From assembly GCA_018398585.1 (NCBI GenBank), contig JAGTTD010000014.1, forward strand, positions 17,731,387-17,795,386: a DNA stretch of 64,000 nucleotides. The letters run 5' to 3'. Below the pieces are notes generated by a model. The model was not told where the DNA came from. It searched no databases and saw only the letters and a program-made list of their open reading frames with translations. Made by a program: the position numbers and the translations under genes. This stretch comes from Simmondsia chinensis. Its lineage: Eukaryota; Streptophyta; Magnoliopsida; Caryophyllales; Simmondsiaceae. How positions within the stretch are numbered: the first letter of the stretch is position 1; each line of letters opens with the position of its first letter. This document shows, piece by piece, positions 55,874 through 64,000 of this stretch.

Positions 55874-56229
55874 TTTCAAACTTAAGACTTATAATTAAAA
55901 ACATCTCCTTGTAGACAACAATATTTTTAAAAATTATGCCAGACTCGTTATATATCATGGAGACATTTCAAATTAGATACATGTGCTAGACGGGGGTCAA
56001 CGATAGATATGTTAGAAAGATATATACCTTATAAAAAAGTCTTGTACATATGAATTTTGGAAGTACAACAATTTTAATATCGATATTATTAATTGGAAAC
56101 TGGTAAATGCAATTTGTAATTTTTTATTGCTTTTTAGATATGCGACATCCTTTTTTTAGGTTGCTGTTATCCGACCATTCCATACGCAATATCCGAACAA
56201 GTAGATATTGCTACATGGATACAAGAAAA
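55874..56229 (+). pseudogene. hAT transposase, second part between Chr-3 and Chr-4
   Basis: Short readable pieces in changing frames: RRGSTIDMLERYIPYKKVL (the ARWNST-like segment of hAT transposases followed by the LxR helix) and, near 55930-56070, YEFWKYNNFNID. Degraded. Chr-4 follows; TTCCT (56230-56234) is its target duplication. Confidence 0.65.
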
Positions 56230-56234
56230 TTCCT

Positions 56235-56608
56235 TGTTAAGCTTCAATTTGTAGAATTGAAATTAACTTGTGAAAAGAGAGTTTAGGTGAGAGGAGAATT
56301 GAGGTTAGGTGAGAGTTAGAGAAGAGATGAGAAGAGAGATAAAACTATCTCAAGAATCAAAGTAATTTTCACTTAATGAACCAAGAATTACAAGGATTGA
56401 CCCTCTTATAGGAGAAACTAGATACAATGAATCAAAAATATCTCAAACTAAACATTAACCACCAAACTAGCAACATTTCAGCTAGTTAACCGACTTTGGC
56501 GCCAAAAGGAACAACCAACATTTGAACTACCAACACTTCTAACGCAATACATGACTGCAACAATTCAATGCATGGATTACAAGACTCAAAACAGAAAAAA
56601 TCACAACA
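56235..56608 (-). repeat. Chr-4 3' LTR
   Basis: 374 bp, TGTTAAGCTTC to TCACAACA. It holds the perfect E2F-type palindrome at 56495-56506. The complement of the polypurine tract (ATCCCCTCCACTTAAG) follows. Confidence 0.95.
56495..56506. promoter_or_regulatory. Perfect E2F-type palindrome in Chr-4 3' LTR
   Basis: TTTGGCGCCAAA. The other LTR has TTTAGCACCAAA at 61798-61809, two transitions that destroy the CpG core. Confidence 0.6.
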
Positions 56609-58050
56609 ATCCCCTCCACTTAAGAAGCTTCTTGACCTCAAGAAGAGAAATTTAGGAATTGATTCTTCAAGAATGCCAAATCTTCCCAAGTAACAAATTC
56701 TTTGTCCAAATTCTGCCACCGCACTAGTACTTCCTTAATCTTCCTGTTGCCTGCCTTGATCTCTCTGGTGCCACAAACATCAACTGGTTGTAGCACCAAA
56801 GCCCCATTGGATCCAACTTCTAGGGGTGACTTTGAGCTTTTACGTCCTTTCTTTACCCGTTTCTTAAGCAAAGAAACATGAAAAACTAGGTTAATGTATG
56901 CATTAGGAGGTAGCGCAAGCCTATAAGCCACTTTGCCAATCTTCTCAAGAATCTAGTATGGACCAAAGAATCGAGCACCTAGCTTGACATTGCTCCTAAC
57001 AGCCACGGTAGAATGTCTATAAGGTTATAATTTGAGGTAAACCATATCAACAACTTCATAATTCTTGTCCACATGCTTCTTGTCTACATACATTTTTATC
57101 CTGGCTTGAGCTTGCTGCAGATTGTCCTTGAGCATATGTTGTAAATGCTTCCTTTGTTGCATCAAATCAGAGACTTCCAACACATATGAAGTCATATTTT
57201 GCAAAGAGAAAGGAGTGGGAGGATCATAGCCATATAAAGCTTTGAAAGGAGTAGTGCCCAAAGAAGCATGAACATGGGTATTATACCAATACTCAGCTAG
57301 AGATAACCACTTGTTCCACTCTTTAGGATGAGTGAAAACCATGCTCCTAAGATATTGTTCAATGCATTGATTGACTCTTTCTATTTGTCCATCTGTCTGA
57401 GGATGGTACGAAGAGCTAAGAGCCAAAGTAGTTCCCGTAAGCTTGAACAATTCCCTCCAAAAATGACTTGTGAAAATTATATCACGGTCAAATACAATAG
57501 ATTGAGGCAATCCATATAAATTATATATGTTATCCAAGAAGCATCTTGCTAATTTTTCAGCTGTGACTGGCTAGATCAAAGCAATGAAATGGCTAAACTT
57601 TGTAAAACGATCAACCACAACCCATATCACTTCCTTGCCTTCAGATTTGGGCAAGCCTTCAATGAAATCCATAGTTATATTCACCCAAGCTCCATCAGGA
57701 ACAAGGAGAGGCTGTAAGAGACCATGGTACCTGCGATCACCCAGCTTTGTTTCTTGACATACATCACAAGAGCCCACAAACTTATTTTTTTTAGACCAGG
57801 CCAAAGGAAGTATGCTTTAATTCTCTGATATGTGCCTTCTACACCTGAATGTCCACCCCAGGTTGTGTCATGAGAAGCACTTATGATTTGATCCCTCAAA
57901 CCTATTGAAGAACCAATGTACAACCTGCCCTTCAATCGAATTACTCCCTTAGTTACTAAAATATCTGCATCAGAAGTTCCCTTGCAGTCTTTACTGATGC
58001 TATAGGCAGTGACACATTCTTGGGCAAAAGCATCATCTTCATAGGACTTA
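56609..58050 (-). pseudogene. Chr-4 integrase and chromodomain
   Basis: Zinc domain: HDTTWGGHSGVEGTY (in 57681-58361) and SCDVCQETKLG (57571-57804), separated by a frameshift. Core: MDFIEGLPKS, then 57025-57537 with VFDRDIIF and TDGQIERVNQ, catalytic residues kept. Then VVDMVYLKL, stops, and 56638-56931 with FHVSLLKK and the chromodomain EVLVRWQNLDKEFVTWED, the clearest chromodomain of the window. Confidence 0.87.
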
Positions 58051-59900
58051 TAAACCCCTTCTAATAGAGAAGGAAGAACAATAGAAATGGCTCCACAATA
58101 AGCTTGCTCACCATCTTCTAATCTTCTTGACAAAGCATCAACAACTTGATTTTCTTTGCCTCTTCTATACTCAATTGCGTAATCAAGGCCCAGCATCTTC
58201 ATTAGCCCTTTCTTCTGTATTATTGTCACATTCTTTTGCTCTAGAAAATGCTTCAAACTTTGATGATCAATCCTGATTATGAATCTGTGACCATCAAGGT
58301 AATGCCTCCATTTATCAACAGTGAACAAAATTGCCAAGTACTCCTTCTCATATGTGGACATTGCTTAATGTTTTGGACTGAGAGATTGAACTAGATAAGC
58401 AATGGGCCTTCCCTTTGGTGACAACACTGCTCCAATACCAGTTCCACTGGCATCAGTCTCTAAAACAAAGTCCTCAGCAAAATTGGGCCTAGCAAGAACG
58501 GGGGCTTCACACATAGCTGCTTTCAGAGCTTCAAAGGCTGCTTGAGCTCTATCACTCCACACAAAAGCATCCTTCTCAAGCAGATCTATTAAGGGTCTTG
58601 CAATCGATCCAAAATTTGCAATGAACATCCTGTAATAGCCTGTTAAGCCCAGAAAACCTTGCAATTGCTTCAAGGTGACTGGAATTGGCCATTTCTTCAT
58701 GGCTTGTATCTTTGAGGGATCTGTGGAGACTCCCTTGGATGATATAACATGTCCCAAATAATCCAGTTGTTGCTGCATAAAAGCACACTTAGATAACTTT
58801 GCAAAGAACTTGTGATTGCGCATGACAAGGAAGACTTCCCTCAAGTGCTGTAGATGAGCTTCATAAGAGGCACTATAAATGAGAATACCATTGAAGAAGA
58901 CCAGTACAAATCTCCTCTGAAAAGGCTTGAAAATATCATTCATTGCTGCCTAAAATGTAGCCGGTGCATTGGTTAAGCCAAAAGGCATAACCACAAACTC
59001 GTAGTGGCCACGATGAGTTTGAAATGCAATCTTGAAGATGTCTTGCTCAAGCACTCTAATCTTGTGATATCCCTGTCTCAAATTCAACTTAGAGAAGAAA
59101 CATGCTCCATACAATTCATCAAGTGAATCATCAATAATAGGAATTGGGAACTTCTCTTTGAATGTCAAAGAATTGAGTTGCCCATAGTCGATGCACATCC
59201 TGAAAAAACCATCTTTCTTCTTCGCTAAAATTACTGGTCAAGCAAAAGGACTGTGGCTTGGTCTAATGAAACAAGTCTTGAGCAATTCCTCTACTGGTCT
59301 CTCAATTTCTAATTTCTGAGCATGAGGATACTTGTAGGGCCTCAATTTGAATGGTGCTGCACCAGATTTCAGAGGAATGGCATGATCAAGGCACCTCTGT
59401 GAAGGAAGAGACTTAGGCTGCTCAAAAATATCCTCAAACTCCTCTATCAAGGCTTTAACTTCAGGCTGCTGCACAGAACACAATTCTGTTGGAGCAATTG
59501 CAAACAGCTGACCAATCCACTTATAAACAGTCTTCTTGAAACCTCCTTGTGAGCTCTTGCCTTTAATCAGTTGCAATTGAGCTTGATCTTTAATGCTTGC
59601 AAAGTAACTTTAGTTCCTTGAATCTCAAAAGAACCAGTTAGCTTAGCAAAGTCAAAAACCACAGGGCTGAATGATCTCATCTAATCAACCCTAAGCACCA
59701 TATCACATCTTCCCAAGGGAAGGATTCTGAAATCATAGGTGAATTGATGCTCCTGCATAAACCATTGGAAGTCTTAGCATTTGTTCTGTGTGAGAATAGA
59801 ATTCCCATCTGCTATGGTTACAGCTAAGGGATGAGTTTTAATTACTTCATGCCCAACCTTCTTCACAACCTTTGGATTAAAAAAACTATGAGTACTTCCA
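58051..59900 (-). pseudogene. Chr-4 protease, RT and RNase H
   Basis: Protease: LIDSGSTHSF (DSG intact) in 59774-60112. [12 protein letters not shown] and [12 protein letters not shown] in 58950-59198. The catalytic box in 58365-58943 reads FFNGILIYS where FDDI is expected, so both Asp residues are lost. RNase H: LETDASGTG and IIRIDHQSLKHFL. Several single stops and frame changes. Confidence 0.87.
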
Positions 59901-61461
59901 CTATCTATTAAGATAGTGATGTGCCTTCTTCTTGCTTTTCCTTTGATCCTTATCATCTTGTGAGCTCCATTCCCAATCAGTGCCTTCATAGAAATCTCAA
60001 TCTCATCCTCAGCCAGTTCATCCTGGGACTCTTGATCAGAACTGTCCTCATCAGGTTCAAATTCATCACTGTCTGACTGTATTGCAGCATTAACCCCTCG
60101 AGCAGACGTCAAAAACTTGGAGCTGCACTTATGTCCTGGCTGATAAGGCTTATCACACGTGTAACAAAGCCTTTGAGGCCTCTTCTCAACAAATCTACTA
60201 GCCTTTGTCCCAATTACATCTCTATGATGAGATTTTCAACCATTTCCTTTGAACTTGCTTTTGTCACTTGAAGAAATGATAGTGGCCTCAATCAATTTGG
60301 CTTTTGAATAAGCCTTTATTAAGGTCTTAGGACCAAAAGCTTTCACCATGTTTTTAATTCGTGGCTTCAATCCACGGATAAAAATTGAGACATAATAAGA
60401 CTCAGTTGCTTGAGGTTAAGCAGTTATCATACTAGCTCTTAAGTTCTCAAATCTTTTCATATATTCTGTCACAGTTGTGGTTGCAAAGACTTTATTGAAA
60501 TTATTTACTACGTCACTAGTGTCCTCATTACCATATCTTTCACACAACTCCTCCTCAAATTCAGCCCAAGAAAGATCTGGATTGCTTTTTAACAAACTGT
60601 AAAACCATACCTCATGACCCCGTGAAGATATACTGCTGCCAATTCCACCTTTTCAGATTCTTTGTTGTTGTAGAAATGGAAGTATCTATCACATCTCCTC
60701 AACATTGAGGTTGCTTGCCATCAAAAGGATCAATCTGCACTCTTGGCTGTCTAAAAGTATTGCTTCTATTCTTAGAAGCAGCATCATTACTACCAGATCT
60801 TTGATGCTGGTAGTGATCGGGTGAAGTTCTGGTATGAGCAACAGAATCTAGATGACTCACATTTTGATTTGAGTTCATGCCAGATGTTCAAGATTGCTCT
60901 TGCTCAACAGGATGATCTCGTGGTCTGACAGTTGCTTCAACTCATTGTGGCCTTATCTCAACAGATTGTTGAAGATCTTGAGGTCTAGCATTCATATGAA
61001 TCATTGAAGGAGCATCGCTTGGTCTGTTCAAGATTGCAGCACTTGTGTTCGACACTTGTTATTGCATCGCTTCAGCCGAAGGCGATAGTTGACTAGCAGG
61101 TCGAAGAACTCCCAAAACAGATAATTCACCTTGCTTATTTACTTGATTTTGCAGATAAGAAAGCTTGCTTGCAAATCCTTGGAGTTTCTGCTCAATCAAA
61201 ACTTCATACTTCTTCACATTCTCTGCTTGATCCTGCTTCAAGCAATCAATTCCTTGTTGTTGCAGAACCTAAAATCGACTGAACATATCATCCAATTGTG
61301 ACTTCAATTGATCATTTGTCACAAACCGAACTTCTTTTGTTTGCATTCGCACTTGCAACAGCAGCATAGGAAACATTTGGATCAACAAAAGCAACGAAAT
61401 GACCAGCTTCTGCTGCTCCTGCTCCTCTTGCTCCCGCTCGGGTAGTTACACCTCCTGTCAT
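59901..61461 (-). pseudogene. Chr-4 gag
   Basis: Start ATG complementary to 61459-61461 (MTGGVTTRAGARG), sharing GGVTTR with Chr-2. Coiled-coil piece 61059-61241 (LQGFASKLSYLQNQVNKQGE). The core is heavily broken between 60230 and 61000. A zinc knuckle, C-x2-C-x7-H-x-C, is readable at about 60125-60175 (CYTCDKPYQPGHKC). Confidence 0.8.
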
Positions 61462-61518
61462 GTTAGAACTGTTCTTTTTAGGTTTTGCCAGCTCAAATTA
61501 ATCAATTGATAGTGTGAA

Positions 61519-61533
61519 CCAGCTCTGATACTA
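61519..61533 (-). other. Chr-4 primer binding site
   Basis: The minus strand reads TAGTATCAGAGCTGG, one base off the tRNA-Met-type site. Confidence 0.8.
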
Positions 61534-61535
61534 AT

Positions 61536-61910
61536 TGTTAAGCTCCAATTTGTAGAATTGAAGTCAACTTGTGAAGAGAGAGTTTAGGTGAGAGGAGAAT
61601 TGAGGTTAGGTGAGAGTTAGAGAAGAGATGAGAAGAGAGATAAAAATATCTCAAGAGTCAAAAGTAATTTTCATTAAATAAACCAAGAATTACAAGGATT
61701 GACCCTCTTATAGGAGAAACTAGATACAGTGAATCAAAAATATCTCAAACTAAACATTAACCGCCAAACTAGCAACATTTCAGCTAGTTAACCGACTTTA
61801 GCACCAAAAAGAACAACCGACATTTGAACTACCAACACTTCCAACGCAATACAAGACTCCAACAATTCAATGCATTGATTACAAGACTCAAAACAGGAAA
61901 AATCATAACA
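61536..61910 (-). repeat. Chr-4 5' LTR
   Basis: 375 bp, TGTTAAGCTCC to AATCATAACA on the plus strand, next to the TTCCT duplication. Confidence 0.95.
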
Positions 61911-61915
61911 TTCCT

Positions 61916-62640
61916 CTAATCCCGCATTACCTGGGCCCATTGTTGCCATGCAGAATAAATTTTTAAATATTATATTGAATTACCCATGTCATATTGTATT
62001 GCCACAATTTTTAATCCACATTGCAAACTTGTGGATTTTCAAATTTTTGTCCAACTATTTTGTGAGAGAACGCAACCAGATTTTGATTATAAAACTCTTA
62101 CTAGCGAGGATGAAAAAAATTTACACGATTTTTTTACAATTTGTTCCAAAAAATTAACAAACAATATAAATGTTTCTTCAACATCAACCTTGTCCTTTTC
62201 TTGAGGACAATCATACGCTTGGGATATGTTTAACAAATTATTGTCCAGACAAGGTTCCACGTCATATGACGAACATTCTTTATACTTGCGTTCTCCTTTG
62301 GATTTTTGCATTCTCCTTTGGATTTTCAATCAAGAAATTCAAATGAATCTTTTGATATTTTGTTATGGTGGAAAGCATATCCATTCCAAATGTTGTGCTT
62401 TCCACTATGGCACTCAATGTATTAATTTGTCAGGTGTCAACTGTGCCATTGGAGTGTACTTTTAGTGTAGGTGAAAGTCTTTCAGGATCAAAGAGGGCGA
62501 AGCTAGCATCAAAGATGTTGGAGATGTCCATATGCTTATAGGAGTGCTTGGCCGCATCAAAGAGGACCCAGGAGAAGCTTAACTTGGCATCCTCAAGCGA
62601 GGATGACGACGGCACCAACTACACTACAAGTTACGCACCA
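61916..62640 (+). pseudogene. hAT transposase, C-terminal part with dimerisation domain
   Basis: IFNPHCKL, like the (L/I)FDPRCKL segment, in the piece 61986-62204. Then, after frame changes, FDILLWWKA (62358-62384) and TVPLECTFSVGESL with KMLEMSICL (about 62435-62535). This is the hATC dimerisation domain, in which W-W-K and the TVxxE.xFS.G core are conserved. Stops and at least two frameshifts. Confidence 0.85.
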
Positions 62641-63224
62641 ACCGAAACAAGTATATAATGATTTATTTACATATTTATTGTATAATATTTAATACATTTT
62701 ACTCTTTTTTTTCTACCAAATAGTATATTTTATTGCATAATCTTAACACTTTGTAAATTTTTTGATAAATTATGCATTCGTATTTTTAGTAATTTTTTTG
62801 ATAAATTATGCATTCGTATTTTTAGTAAGTTCATTATATATTTTTCTGAGTTCATACTATATATTTAATAATATGATTATACTTTTTAATTGTTTTTTAT
62901 ATGTACATATTATTTTGCAATTTTTTTAAACAAAAAAAATATTAATGGGGCAAATCCGGGTCTAACCCGCAATGGATCAAACTCGAATTTGACCCAGACT
63001 TGATCCGCCCGATCCTAACCCATGTCAGACCCGTGACCTGCCGGGACCCGACCTAGCCATGAACCGTGTCACGAGTCGAACCAGGTCGGAGATATCCCCT
63101 TCCCTAATGCGACCCAGCTCGCCTAGTTGTACGAACAGGTCTGACCCGTGTCAACTCGTCTGTACACTTGTGACCTGTGGGTTTGCTTACAGGTTGATCC
63201 GAATCGACCCGTTGGCCACCTATA
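62641..63224 (+). other. hAT 3' end: untranslated part and subterminal motifs
   Basis: AT-rich to about 62940 with a local direct repeat (AAATTATGCATTCGTATTTTTAG at about 62765 and 62805, given here for position only), then GC-rich with many GACCC, CCCGA and GGGTC motifs, ending in the inverted repeat CGACCCGTTGGCCACCTATA. Confidence 0.7.
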
Positions 63225-63232
63225 ACCTAAGT

Positions 63233-63659
63233 TGTCGAGATCAAAAACAAACTTGTCCTTTTAAAAAACCTTGCGCGGTTTCTAAAATAAGCATATAATT
63301 GATGTCCTACGTACATCTTTTTTCTCTGTTTAAACAAAGCGGTTAACATATTATCATCAATAATACAATAAAATTCACGTTTTTTATATGAGCCATATAA
63401 TACACATGTTATAACACCCATTCATATTCTTTTTGAATAAGAAAAACTTTATCAGTTAAAACGATCATAATTACACCTAAATTAAGTATTCACATTGTAT
63501 ACTTTCCTATCAAGTCCCAAACTATTAACTTATGCACTTTTTTTTCTTTTTTTTTTTTTAACTATGTGCTTCTTGCTACCATTATCATCAAATAAAGGTG
63601 AAATTGACATAATTATATCCATTTCCACTCGACATAGTCTCACTTTAGAGTAACACTCT
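63233..63659. other. Right flank, no gene seen
   Basis: AT-rich with a T-run near 63540-63560. No frame or repeat supported. Confidence 0.5.
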
Positions 63660-63735
63660 TAAGGGGTAAAGTTGCGTACATCCCCCCCTGACCCTGCTCC
63701 AGCGAGAGCCTTTGTGGCACTGAGACGGTGGTTGT
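63660..63735 (+). mobile_element. SINE-like fragment (Au-type 3' region)
   Basis: GGGGTAAAGTTGCGTACATC, then CCCTGACCCTGCTCCAGCGAG, here given in parts, and AGCCTTTGTGGCACTGAG follow the order seen in the 3' part of plant Au-type SINEs (GGGTAAGGCTGCGTACA, GACCC.GC, GCGGGAGC, TGCAC.GGG). The tRNA-like head with A and B boxes is not visible. Truncated and diverged. Confidence 0.45.
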
Positions 63736-64000
63736 TATAAATATGAATGTAACCATAAATAATCTTTTTACAAGCCAATGAAGGACCGTATTTTTCGCAT
63801 ATATAGAGACAAATAATAAACAGTCACATTAAATTCTGTTTAATTTTGGTGGAGTTGACAAGAGTGGTCACCTACAGATAAGCAGACAAGCATTAACAAG
63901 GATCGGTCTCTAGTCCAGAGTTTGCACCCATTAGGCATAACTACGCCACGCCTTGTCTCCTCCCCCACTCTTCCCCAACAAAAACAAAAAAATAAAAATT
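63736..64000. other. Right end, no gene seen
   Basis: No supported feature. A short pyrimidine-rich stretch near the end. Confidence 0.4.

Larger units (their letters stand above)
56235..61910 (-). mobile_element. Chr-4: Ty3/gypsy chromovirus, minus strand
   Basis: 5.7 kb, with LTRs of 374 and 375 bp and the exact duplication TTCCT (56230-56234 and 61911-61915). I count about 21 LTR differences (about 5.6%). Complete gag-PR-RT-RNase H-IN-chromodomain order. Its leader and gag start resemble Chr-1. Confidence 0.93.
44963..63224 (+). mobile_element. hAT DNA transposon with two nested LTR elements
   Basis: Target duplications ACCTGAGT (44955-44962) and ACCTAAGT (63225-63232) match at 7 of 8 bases, the length expected for hAT. 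Terminal inverted repeats: TAGAGGAGGGCAATGGGTCG at the left and, on the complementary strand, TATAGGTGGCCAACGGGTCG at the right. Subterminal regions are rich in GACCC/GGGTC, as in plant hAT elements. Removing Chr-3 and Chr-4 leaves about 3.3 kb with a transposase reading from 45480 to about 62620. Stops and frameshifts show that it is dead. Confidence 0.88.

Noticed and set aside
1..64000. Host protein-coding genes
   Set aside because: Every frame with recognisable motifs belongs to a transposable element; no exon-intron gene or conserved host domain was seen.

Overview
This window looks like intergenic plant chromatin and contains no recognisable host gene. All coding potential belongs to transposable elements: Ty1/copia, chromodomain Ty3/gypsy, an Athila-like Ty3/gypsy, an unusual group of pol-less LTR elements, a hAT DNA transposon, a MULE-like MITE and a SINE-like scrap. 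The tRNA-Met-type primer sites (TGGTATCAGAGC), TATAAATA boxes in the LTRs, AT-rich composition and nested LTR elements point to an angiosperm, probably a eudicot. I cannot name the species.

Layout. (1) 116-44164 is a decayed copia array with three LTRs and two internal regions (LTR-internal-LTR-internal-LTR). Later elements have broken it open. The middle LTR holds NA-1 (6128-16880), a pol-less LTR element. NA-1 holds the chromovirus Chr-1 (7011-13406), and Chr-1 holds a solo LTR (8474-9133). The second internal region holds NA-2 (20507-25902, minus strand). The third LTR holds the Athila-like Ath-1 (29286-42654, minus strand), which holds the chromovirus Chr-2 (34794-40359, minus strand). 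(2) 44167-44828 is a MITE at the end of the array. (3) 44963-63224 is a hAT element with recognisable 8-bp target duplications and terminal inverted repeats. Its transposase gene is cut by the chromovirus Chr-3 (46633-55868), itself split by the pol-less NA-3 (50270-53843), and by the chromovirus Chr-4 (56235-61910, minus strand). (4) The last 0.8 kb is flank with a SINE-like scrap.

Almost every insertion was resolved to the base by its 5-bp target duplication (AAATG, GAAAT, TCCAA, TAGGA, TGTAC, TTGTG, CCAGT, TTCCT), or by the 8-bp duplication of the hAT.

The most interesting content is a set of links between the autonomous chromoviruses and the pol-less elements. NA-1, NA-2 and NA-3 carry no gag or pol that I recognise, but share pieces of an unfamiliar acidic and coiled-coil protein. 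Their leaders just after the primer site resemble those of Chr-2 and Chr-3, and their LTR 3' halves share a CT-rich layout with the chromoviruses. The LTR promoter regions of several families carry E2F-type sites (the palindrome TTTGGCGCCAAA or GGCGGGAAA), often decayed at CpG in only one LTR of a pair. Together this suggests, but does not prove, a community of S-phase-tuned chromoviruses and the non-autonomous elements they mobilise.
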